Made by a program: the position numbers and the translations under genes
Notes under the pieces: generated by a model
What the model was told of the DNA's origin: nothing
Databases searched by the model: none
What the model saw: only the letters and a program-made list of their open reading frames with translations
DNA from: Leptospira neocaledonica
GTDB taxonomy: Bacteria; Spirochaetota; Leptospiria; Leptospirales; Leptospiraceae
Reading direction: 5' to 3'
Length of the DNA stretch: 64,000 nt
Assembly: GCF_002812205.1 (NCBI RefSeq)
Contig: NZ_NPEA01000010.1
Coordinates: 1 to 64,000 of the forward strand
Shown: positions 9,262 to 16,165 of the stretch, in pieces
Layout of the letters: each line of letters starts with the position of its first letter
Position numbering within the stretch: the first letter of the stretch is position 1

Positions 9262-10092
9262 TTATTCGGGGAGAAAGAGATGTATCCTATCTCTTTCGGA
9301 AGGTGGAATTCTTTTAGAGAATACTTTTCGAATATAAGAAGGAGGATAACGTTTTGAAAAATGGATCAGAACTATTTTTTCGTTTTTGAAAGAAGAGATA
9401 TGATGTAAAATTTCATCCAGATGGATATGCCCCCATTCTCTTGCATTCTCCACATTTCTTTCCTGATCTATATAAGTACATTCTAAAAATAGAATTTCAG
9501 ATTCGGCCACATCCTTATGAGTCAGGACATATTCTATTTTAGTATCTCCTGAAAAGCTAACCACAGGTTTAGAATGAAGCTCGTTGATCTCGATTCCTTC
9601 TTCTTTCTTTTTTAAAAGTTCGTTTCGATCTAATCCAACAAATTCAGATTTTAACTTTTTCTTTCTTTCGTAGATCGTATAACCTTGGGAATCGACTCTA
9701 TGGAATGTTTTCCATACTTTAAAAAAATGGTATGCATCTATATCTATTTCTTCCCCTTCTTCCAGTCCCTTCATTTCGTAAGAGTAAGGAAAATCCTCTA
9801 TCTTAGAATAGAGAGATAAAATTTCTCTCATGGGAGATTCTAAACTTTTAGGAAGATATATTTTAGGAGGCCCTAATTTACGTAAGGACCTTTGAGAAAT
9901 ATAATAAGGAATCCCTGCAGAATGATCCAAATGTGCATGGGTTAAGAGTAACCTTTCTATATTGATACGATCCGGATTTTGGTGTCCTATATCGAACATC
10001 AAACCTAAACGAGGCATGACAACGGAGGTGCGAATTCCTCCTTCCGAAATTCCTTCGAATAAATATCCTCTATGTTCGAATTTACAATCCAT
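9262..10092 (-). CDS. Metallo-beta-lactamase-fold hydrolase, RNase Z-like
   Basis: A 276-residue metallo-hydrolase. [10 protein letters not shown] (His52, His54, Asp56, His57) is the signature zinc motif. Later metal ligands fit SFSGDTK and LIHFSKR, and the arrangement GHIHLDEIL with LFLECTY is typical of tRNase Z-like members. The family includes tRNA 3' endonucleases and cyclic phosphodiesterases. No exosite arm typical of classical RNase Z is obvious, so the exact substrate is open. The ATG shares a base with the stop of the M16 gene before it (TAATG), which indicates translational coupling. Confidence 0.8.
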   Translation of the reverse strand: MDCKFEHRGYLFEGISEGGIRTSVVMPRLGLMFDIGHQNPDRINIERLLLTHAHLDHSAGIPYYISQRSLRKLGPPKIYLPKSLESPMREILSLYSKIEDFPYSYEMKGLEEGEEIDIDAYHFFKVWKTFHRVDSQGYTIYERKKKLKSEFVGLDRNELLKKKEEGIEINELHSKPVVSFSGDTKIEYVLTHKDVAESEILFLECTYIDQERNVENAREWGHIHLDEILHHISSFKNEKIVLIHFSKRYPPSYIRKVFSKRIPPSERDRIHLFLPE

Positions 10093-11525
10093 TATGGGAT
10101 CGGATCTTCCGGACCGATTATCTTTTGCCCCGGCAGGTCAGAAGAGACCGAAAATTTTGGTCCAGAGATCACTGCAGTCAATTTGTCTCTTCTAAAATAG
10201 ATCTTACCCACTCTTCTTAAATCTGCAAGACTTACATTCTGGATTTTATCTCTATAATTTTTCAGATAATCCTTAGGCATTTTATGTTCCCTGAAACGGA
10301 CCTCGTTTCTGAGAATTTCCACCGAATCGGTGAATAAGAAGATGAACTTATTTAGAATTGCTTCTTTTGCATTCTTCAATTCTTCTTCGCTTATATTGGA
10401 GAAGGTAGAATCTCCCAAAATTTCTCCCATAAGATTATAAACTTCCATAGTACTTTGGGATTTTGTCTGAGTAAAAAAGTAAATTACGGAATGATCCTTT
10501 TCAAACACCGGATGACTAGAAGAAGAATAAGCCAATCCCTTATCGGATCTGATTTTACTCATGAAGTAAGATGTAAAACCTCCACCTCCGACTAGATAAT
10601 TCAGAACTTGGACCGCATAAAAATCCTTATCATTATGAGCAGGCCCTACTCCCAAAAACAGAACCACGTTTTGAGTGTTTGCCTTATCTATGATCAGGTT
10701 TTTGATTTCCTTTTGGTTTAGGTTTTTATTTAATTCCTCCGGACTGGAACCTTGGGATTCCATCACAGGTGTTCCTGAAAGTCCAGGAAGAATATCTCCC
10801 AAAAATTGAGGAATTTCCTCTTGGTTCCATTTACCGCTCACAAGTATGGAACGTCTTGAATTTAATAATTGGTTTTTATAATATTCTTCTAAATCTTCTT
10901 CTTTTAATTGTTCAAGCGCGGATAAGGAAAGAGACTTACCTTTTACTTTCCCTTGATAAACAAGTTCATTTGCCTTTCTAAAAGCGAGACCTACGATATT
11001 ATCGTTTCTTCTTTTGATCTGTTCGCCTAACTGCAATCTTGCGATTTCGAATGCTTCCTTTCCAAAGATAGGTTGTTTCAGAAATTCAGAAATTAAGGCC
11101 TTGGACTCCTGATCATATCTGGAAAGCCAGGAGAAAGTTAAAGTCACCGTATCCAAATCGGAGCCTACTCTCAGTTTGGAGCCATAAGATTCCCAGACTT
11201 CAGCAAAACTTTCTCCGGGATGGGAGGTTGTGCCTCCCTTCTTCCAAGCCTCTGGAAAAATTTCTACCAGCTCGAAAGAGGTTTTGGTATAGAAAGATGG
11301 TCCGGCGTAAAAAGTGATCTCCAGAGTTTTGATCGGGAATTCGGAGTTTTCCAGATAAAGTATTCTGGTATTGGGATCCTGACCGATTTCCTTAATTTCC
11401 GGAAAATGGAATTCTAAAGCAGGGACTTTTACGTCTTTTACAAAATCTCCAGGAGCAGCATCTGAGCTAACAAAGGAGAATAAAAATACAGAAGCGGAGA
11501 TAGTTAATTTTTTTATAATATTCAT
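10092..11525 (-). CDS. M16-family peptidase-like protein lacking the zinc motif
   Basis: A 477-residue protein with a signal peptide (residues 1-23) and the M16 (pitrilysin/MPP) fold. The HxxEH zinc-binding motif is absent: the corresponding stretch reads [14 protein letters not shown]. The substrate-contacting C-domain motif is kept ([12 protein letters not shown]). In heterodimeric M16 enzymes, one chain is catalytic and the other contributes the Arg/Tyr pair; this looks like the non-catalytic chain of the gene at 11522, with which its ATG overlaps by four bases. A periplasmic location is inferred from the signal peptide. Confidence 0.85.
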   Translation of the reverse strand: MNIIKKLTISASVFLFSFVSSDAAPGDFVKDVKVPALEFHFPEIKEIGQDPNTRILYLENSEFPIKTLEITFYAGPSFYTKTSFELVEIFPEAWKKGGTTSHPGESFAEVWESYGSKLRVGSDLDTVTLTFSWLSRYDQESKALISEFLKQPIFGKEAFEIARLQLGEQIKRRNDNIVGLAFRKANELVYQGKVKGKSLSLSALEQLKEEDLEEYYKNQLLNSRRSILVSGKWNQEEIPQFLGDILPGLSGTPVMESQGSSPEELNKNLNQKEIKNLIIDKANTQNVVLFLGVGPAHNDKDFYAVQVLNYLVGGGGFTSYFMSKIRSDKGLAYSSSSHPVFEKDHSVIYFFTQTKSQSTMEVYNLMGEILGDSTFSNISEEELKNAKEAILNKFIFLFTDSVEILRNEVRFREHKMPKDYLKNYRDKIQNVSLADLRRVGKIYFRRDKLTAVISGPKFSVSSDLPGQKIIGPEDPIP

Positions 11526-13108
11526 TTTTTCTCTCCGTCAGAATTGATCAGATCACCTACAGTCAAATTCCTATGTATGAAATATTTTTGGGCCACTCTC
11601 ATTATATCATCCGGCGTAACTCTATCCAAACGTGCGTAATCATCGAAAATCTCGGTCCAATCTCCGGCCACTAATTCATAATAAGTAAGAACATCAGCAA
11701 GTTTTGAATTGCTGTTCAGACCTCTGATATAATCAGCCACAATCTGATTTTTAATCTTAGCCAGCTCTTCTTCGGTGACTGCTTCTTTTTTGAGAGTTTC
11801 GATTTCTTCTAGGATAGAAGATTCAATCTTATCAGGATCGGCGCCTCTTACGTTGGTTACATAGATCGCAAATAGATTCGCGTATCTTTCTCCAGGTTCT
11901 CCTGTCCAACAAGCCACTCTCTGAGCAAGTTTGTCTCTAAGTACCAGTCTTTTGTATAATCTTCCGGTTTCTCCCTGAGATAAGATCGCATCTATCAATT
12001 CCAAAACCGGTTTATCTGGATGAGGAGAAGCAGGAGTCAACCAACCCATCACTTTCATAGGACCGGAAGAATGTTTTACACTTACTCTTCTAGTTTCATG
12101 GTCAAAACTTTCGGGCTCGTGAGAAAGTTTAGGAGAAGGTCCATCCGGAATATCTTCGAAATATTTTCTGACTAATTTTTCAGTCTTATCAAAATCCAGA
12201 TCTCCTACAATCCCGATCGCCATTTTATGAGGTCTATAATTCTTTTTGAAAAACTCTTCAGTCTTATCGATATCCAAAAAAGGAAGATTGGATTCGTAAC
12301 CGATCACAGGCATTCCGTATGTGTGTTTCGGAAAAGCGGCACCTAAAAATTTTTCTCTCAGAATGCCCATTCCCTGGTTTTCCACTCTCATCCTACGTTC
12401 TTCCAGGACCACGTCCCTTTCTGTATAATATTCTCTTAATATAGGATCTTTTAATCTATCTGATTCCAGTTTTGCCCAGATCTCCAATCGATTTGCAGGA
12501 AGCAAAATTTGGTAATTCGTAACATCATTCGTGGTGTATGCATTAAAACCGGTTCCACCATTCTTTTCGTAGATATAAGAATCTTCATTTGAAACCACGA
12601 ACTTACGATGGAGCTCCAACAGATTTTTAAATCTGGTCTCTAAAATATTTTTGTCTTTAATCAGTTTTTCCGGAACAGGTTCCCCCTTTGCGGCCAATTC
12701 CCTTTCTTGTATTCGATAAGAATCCAAACGTTTTCCCCAAACACGGATCTGATCTAGATATACTTTTTCTTTTTGAGCATCGGTGACTCCTATATTCTTC
12801 GTGCCCTTAAAGAGCATATGCTCTAAAAGGTGGGCCGTACCCGCGATCTCGGGAGTCTCATCTGCAGCTCCTACCAAAAATTTGGTATAAATAGCTACCG
12901 TGGGAGAATCCGCTCTTTTCATCATGAGGAGCCTTATCCCATTTTTCAGAGTAACCTTCTTCACTCTAGATTCCAAAGTAGTTCGGATCTCGGAGAAGAT
13001 ATCTTCGTTAGCGAAGGTTTCGAAGTTTATAAGAATGCAAAGAGTGAAAAACAAAATGCTGAAACGAGAAATGACGGACCTGGAAAGATATTCCCACATA
13101 ACCAACAA
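11522..13108 (-). CDS. M16-family zinc peptidase, catalytic subunit
   Basis: A 528-residue zinc peptidase. TAHLLEHMLFKGT has the inverted HxxEH motif (His93, Glu96, His97), and the third ligand is expected in the following region near NAYTTNDVTNYQI. A helical insertion of about 65 residues (from KEKVYLDQIRVW to LLELHRKF) separates these parts. A hydrophobic signal segment covers residues about 12-33. The start is TTG at 13108, placed five bases after AGGGG; the in-frame ATG at 13099 is too far from that site. It is the first gene of the minus-strand peptidase/hydrolase operon and probably forms a heterodimer with the M16 protein from 11525. Confidence 0.85.
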   Translation of the reverse strand: MLVMWEYLSRSVISRFSILFFTLCILINFETFANEDIFSEIRTTLESRVKKVTLKNGIRLLMMKRADSPTVAIYTKFLVGAADETPEIAGTAHLLEHMLFKGTKNIGVTDAQKEKVYLDQIRVWGKRLDSYRIQERELAAKGEPVPEKLIKDKNILETRFKNLLELHRKFVVSNEDSYIYEKNGGTGFNAYTTNDVTNYQILLPANRLEIWAKLESDRLKDPILREYYTERDVVLEERRMRVENQGMGILREKFLGAAFPKHTYGMPVIGYESNLPFLDIDKTEEFFKKNYRPHKMAIGIVGDLDFDKTEKLVRKYFEDIPDGPSPKLSHEPESFDHETRRVSVKHSSGPMKVMGWLTPASPHPDKPVLELIDAILSQGETGRLYKRLVLRDKLAQRVACWTGEPGERYANLFAIYVTNVRGADPDKIESSILEEIETLKKEAVTEEELAKIKNQIVADYIRGLNSNSKLADVLTYYELVAGDWTEIFDDYARLDRVTPDDIMRVAQKYFIHRNLTVGDLINSDGEKK

Positions 13109-13194
13109 GATTTCCCCTAAAAGTTATGTTGTCCAGAAGATACCGGGAAAAAATCCCGCTGGTTTTTGTAGAGGGGAGCTTTAAACTAGGAACT

Positions 13195-13815
13195 ATGTTG
13201 CGGGTTTTGTTGGTCTTATTCCTGACATTTTTTTTAGGGTATTGCGAACCTGCAGATCCGGAGTATAGAAGAAAAGTTTGGGATAATTTAAGCGACTCGG
13301 GTTTTATCTCTCACGATTATTTCCAAGTAGTGGTAACAGTTCCAATCCCGAACCAGGAAAAACCTCTCTTAACATTGAGAGAAGATTGTAAGGCGAGAGC
13401 CATCCGCAAAAGAGATGAGATTTCCGTAAATTTGCTGATAGCTCAGGTCTCAGAGGAACGAAAAACTTGGATCGGGGTCGGAGTAAATTCTACCGTGCCC
13501 AAATATGAACCTCTTCCCGGGCCACCGCAAGCGGTTCGAACCAAATCCAATTCCCCCATGGGTACGGCCTCTATCGCAACCCAAAACGTGCAGACACCGG
13601 TAGAAGACGATCCTCCGGAAGAAAAAAAAGAAAAGAAGAAGACGGAAATCGTAAATGCTGATTATTTAACTTACCGAGCTTCTTTCGCTTGGCTTTTGGA
13701 TAAACTGTTCTTATACAGAGAAGATTATAGCGACCCTAAGAGTTGTACTTTTGTCTTTAGGGTTGTGGATGCGGATTTACTTAAGCGAACCTTAGAATCT
13801 AAAATAATTCCATAA
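13195..13815 (+). CDS. Putative lipoprotein, unknown function
   Basis: A 206-residue protein from the ATG at 13195, where the hydrophobic signal ends in the lipobox LGYC. The open frame extends upstream to 13126, but that segment lacks signal-peptide character and overlaps the divergent promoter region of the M16 operon. The mature part is hydrophilic, with a proline- and lysine-rich middle (DDPPEEKKEKKKTE). The two-gene unit continues with another small lipoprotein 17 bases later, so the pair is likely to be co-transcribed. Both share the idea of a QVVV segment followed by an LxxAKxRA-type stretch, which may reflect distant homology. Confidence 0.75.
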   Translation: MLRVLLVLFLTFFLGYCEPADPEYRRKVWDNLSDSGFISHDYFQVVVTVPIPNQEKPLLTLREDCKARAIRKRDEISVNLLIAQVSEERKTWIGVGVNSTVPKYEPLPGPPQAVRTKSNSPMGTASIATQNVQTPVEDDPPEEKKEKKKTEIVNADYLTYRASFAWLLDKLFLYREDYSDPKSCTFVFRVVDADLLKRTLESKIIP

Positions 13816-13832
13816 CAAAGGAATCTAACGCT

Positions 13833-14252
13833 ATGCATACAAAAGCGATTTTAGCAGTACTGATCGTTTCTCTCATTTCCGTATGTAAAACCCCTCAAAC
13901 GGAAGAACCTAAAAAAGAGAATCCCAAGAATGTAGTAGAAGAATCCGCTCCCACTGAAGACGACCAATTTGTGAAAGCAACCGAAGGTTTTATTAGCTCA
14001 TCCACTTATCAAGTTGTCGTATCTTCCCTAGACGGGAACGAAGGTGAAGCATTGGATCTCGCCAAAAAAAGGGCCTTAAATCTTTTTATAGCGGAGAAGG
14101 GAGATTCATTCCGACCTACCGACAGAAAATTCCTGAAAGAACTCGTAGATTCCAAAGGTAAGTTCGTAAAAGTTTCCAAGCCGATCAATGGAAAGACATA
14201 TTATCTATTTCATATATCTCAACCGGATCTAAAGATAGAGATTAAGAAGTAG
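13833..14252 (+). CDS. Small putative lipoprotein
   Basis: A 139-residue protein with a short signal segment ending in SVCK, so probably a lipoprotein, followed by a glutamate/lysine/proline-rich linker and a compact domain (STYQVVVSSLDGNEGEALDL and following). Function unknown. The linker-plus-domain organisation matches the preceding gene, and YQVVVSS here compares with YFQVVVTV there, so they may be paralogues. A downstream palindrome cluster and a strong terminator end the unit. Confidence 0.7.
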   Translation: MHTKAILAVLIVSLISVCKTPQTEEPKKENPKNVVEESAPTEDDQFVKATEGFISSSTYQVVVSSLDGNEGEALDLAKKRALNLFIAEKGDSFRPTDRKFLKELVDSKGKFVKVSKPINGKTYYLFHISQPDLKIEIKK

Positions 14253-14280
14253 CGAGATCTCGCATGTAGGAGCTCCTACA
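14252..14280. repeat. Two adjacent perfect palindromes
   Basis: GCGAGATCTCGC (14252-14263) is followed by the 16-base perfect palindrome TGTAGGAGCTCCTACA (14265-14280). The second is like extragenic palindromes that recur in Leptospira genomes (from memory; not checked here). It lies just after the stop of the lipoprotein gene. Confidence 0.6.
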
Positions 14281-14313
14281 TCGCCCATTCAACTAAATTT
14301 TTCCGTTGAGCCC

Positions 14314-14333
14314 TTTGTTGGAATCCCTACAAA
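14314..14333. repeat. Degenerate extragenic palindrome
   Basis: TTTGTTGGAATCCCTACAAA is an imperfect palindrome that resembles the TTTGTAGGAATTCCTACAAA type of Leptospira extragenic repeat. It sits between the first palindromes and the terminator. Confidence 0.45.
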
Positions 14334-14357
14334 CGACTCATAAAACAAAACTACATA

Positions 14358-14387
14358 AAAAAAAGCGGCTTATAGCCGCTTTTTTTT
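14358..14387. terminator. Bidirectional rho-independent terminator
   Basis: AGCGGCT (14364-14370), loop TAT, AGCCGCT (14374-14380), flanked by seven A before and eight T after. It serves the plus-strand lipoprotein pair and the minus-strand gene at 14407. Confidence 0.9.
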
Positions 14388-14406
14388 ATAAACAGAATAT
14401 ATTCGA

Positions 14407-14802
14407 TTATTGTATAATTTCTTTTTGTAATATTTTTCCGGGGATGCAGATATTTCTGTTATAATCGCAGTAGAAAATTTTAGCGTGAATTTCCAGTTCG
14501 CCCTTTCCTTCTAACTTCAATTGTATAGGTTCTATTGATTCGAAATATTCTTTTTTGCGGTTAGAAGTTTTACCTTTCAGTTTTAGATCCGCTGAAACCA
14601 CTTTTAATCCGGATCCGGGATTTAGTAGGATACGATGCGGAGCTTCTTTTTGGATCCCGAAATTTTCGGGATAAGCAATTTTCAAAAGATAAACGGAAGG
14701 AGCGGATTTTTCTATCTTGAACTTGATCGGGTTTTCCTCTTCGGCAGAGAGCCCTGAGATCAGAAAAATTGAAATAATTGCGAGAAATGTAAAACGTTTC
14801 AT
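14407..14802 (-). CDS. Secreted DsbD-alpha-like domain protein
   Basis: A 131-residue exported protein with a signal peptide (about residues 1-20). The C-terminal part contains FYCDYNRNICIPGKIL, which resembles the redox-active cysteine pair of the N-terminal immunoglobulin-like domain of DsbD (thiol:disulfide interchange). The protein has no membrane domain and no thioredoxin domain, so it would be a free-standing periplasmic domain that could accept electrons from, or pass them to, another thiol protein. This assignment is from motif and size only. It is the 3' gene before the bidirectional terminator. Confidence 0.65.
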   Translation of the reverse strand: MKRFTFLAIISIFLISGLSAEEENPIKFKIEKSAPSVYLLKIAYPENFGIQKEAPHRILLNPGSGLKVVSADLKLKGKTSNRKKEYFESIEPIQLKLEGKGELEIHAKIFYCDYNRNICIPGKILQKEIIQ

Positions 14803-14866
14803 ACGTAAATTAGACCCTTATCGTTCCGAAAGGTTTTGTCAAGCAGCTTGAAAATAAAAAATCCGC

Positions 14867-15250
14867 TCATCTTTTCGTGGTATATTTTTGGATCAGTATG
14901 TCACCTGAAATTCCCAATGAATTATTCAGCTTTCGGATCGCCTCTATAGAAAGAGGGATCTTTTTATTCAAATATTCGGAAGCCCTATGTTTGGAACCTA
15001 AAATTTTAGAAAGATCCTTTTGTGTAAGACCTTGTTGTTCCATTCTGAATCGGATCGCATCAATTGGATCCGGAGGAAAGATCAAAATATGTTTCTCTTC
15101 GTAATTACTTACTAGAACGAAAAGTGTTTCTAATTCAATTTCTTCATTTCTGGATTTTTTTTCTCGGTCCATCAATGTTTCGATCCGTTTTAAAGCGGAT
15201 TTATGATCGGTTTTAGAGATTACCGGTTGTATCTTAATCGCATTTGTCAT
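14867..15250 (-). CDS. higA: HigA-type antitoxin (HTH)
   Basis: A 127-residue antitoxin. The N-terminal helix pair (SALKRIETLMDREKKSRNEE) precedes the family segment PPDPIDAIRFRMEQQGLTQK and an XRE-type helix-turn-helix, LTQKDLSKILGSKHRASEYL, then NKKIPLSIEAIRKL. This is the HigA (COG5499-like) arrangement. It binds the HigB toxin and the operator upstream of higB. It lies 21 bases downstream of higB, in the toxin-first order typical of higBA. The perfect dyad at 15586-15618 is the expected binding site. Confidence 0.9.
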   Translation of the reverse strand: MTNAIKIQPVISKTDHKSALKRIETLMDREKKSRNEEIELETLFVLVSNYEEKHILIFPPDPIDAIRFRMEQQGLTQKDLSKILGSKHRASEYLNKKIPLSIEAIRKLNNSLGISGDILIQKYTTKR

Positions 15251-15271
15251 AATAAAATCCTTACAAGATGC

Positions 15272-15574
15272 CTAAATTGTTTCCGCATCTATCCTATCGT
15301 ATTCGGAATGAGTCCCGACGAATCGGATAAACACTCCCCCAAACCTATATTCCATTTTTACGATAATCCTGTAATTGCTCCCGCCCACATTAAAGACGAC
15401 CCGATTGCCAGGTATAAAATCCGCCGACCTATATCTTTCTTTAATGATCTTGGGCTCGCTCCAAAGAGATTTTTTAGCTTCTTCATACCAAGCGGATAAT
15501 GGACCTTCTGCTTTAGGATGTTTTTTCCAGAAATCAACTAAGGTAGCTCTGGAAATAATCCGGTTTCTCCGCAT
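15272..15574 (-). CDS. higB: HigB-type mRNA interferase toxin
   Basis: A 100-residue toxin of the HigB family, a RelE-fold ribosome-dependent mRNA interferase. Family signature segments are visible: DFWKKHPKAEGPLSAWYEEA, SADFIPGNRVVFNVGGSNYR and FIRFVGTHSEYDRIDA. The length is typical. The start is ATG at 15574, only 11 bases from the perfect operator dyad, so transcription and repression are closely linked. The protein shows no truncation, and the pair looks intact and functional. Confidence 0.9.
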   Translation of the reverse strand: MRRNRIISRATLVDFWKKHPKAEGPLSAWYEEAKKSLWSEPKIIKERYRSADFIPGNRVVFNVGGSNYRIIVKMEYRFGGVFIRFVGTHSEYDRIDAETI

Positions 15575-15585
15575 TGCGATACTAT

Positions 15586-15618
15586 ATATTTTAGTTCCAA
15601 ATTTTGGAACTAAAATAT
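15586..15618. promoter_or_regulatory. higBA operator, perfect 16-base dyad
   Basis: ATATTTTAGTTCCAAA (15586-15601) and its exact reverse complement (15603-15618) flank a single T. It lies 11 bases upstream of the higB start. Its place and symmetry fit autorepression by HigA or the HigBA complex. Confidence 0.8.
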
Positions 15619-15669
15619 CGCAGAAAAAACCGATCTCACCGGAATATTGATTACCGGAGAAGTAGTTGA

Positions 15670-16164
15670 TTAACCCTTAAAATTTTGAAATTGAACATCA
15701 AACGGAAGATCCGCAGATTTTAAGAGTCTCATGATCTCCTGAAGATCATCCTTCTTCTTTCCTTGGATCCTAACACAATTTCCCATGATGGTAGGGATCA
15801 CTTTCAATTTAGAATCTTTTACGATCTTAGTGATCTCTTTAGTTTGTTCTTTTTCAAGACCGTTACGAATTTTCACTTTCATCCGAACAGTATTGCCTGT
15901 TGCGGGCTCTAATTTGGATTTAAAATCGAAAGACTTGAGACCGAGTCCTCTTTTAGCCATCTTGTTGATCAGTACATCGATCACACTTTCTAGTTTCGCT
16001 TCGTTATCTGATATAAGGATCAGATTTTCCTCTTCCAGTTTGATCTCCGACTTGGAACCTTTAAAGTCGAATCTATTCTTGATCTCTGCAATTGCCTGAG
16101 TAACCGCGTTTTGTAATTCAGGTTTATCTATTTCGGAAACAACATCGAATGATGGATCGCTCAT
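15670..16164 (-). CDS. yajQ: YajQ family nucleotide-binding protein
   Basis: A 164-residue protein of the YajQ family, recognised by its start (MSDPSFDVVSEIDKPELQNA), KNRFDFKGSKSEI, and the ending LPFDVQFQNFKG. YajQ homologues bind cyclic di-GMP and related nucleotides in some bacteria and are small cytoplasmic proteins. Length is typical. It starts one base after the alaS stop, so it is probably translated with alaS. Confidence 0.92.
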   Translation of the reverse strand: MSDPSFDVVSEIDKPELQNAVTQAIAEIKNRFDFKGSKSEIKLEEENLILISDNEAKLESVIDVLINKMAKRGLGLKSFDFKSKLEPATGNTVRMKVKIRNGLEKEQTKEITKIVKDSKLKVIPTIMGNCVRIQGKKKDDLQEIMRLLKSADLPFDVQFQNFKG

Positions 16165-16165
16165 C

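Noticed and set aside
12830..13120. Plus-strand frames inside the M16 gene
   Set aside because: They are antisense to the conserved HLLEH region of the M16 peptidase and look like frame shadows.
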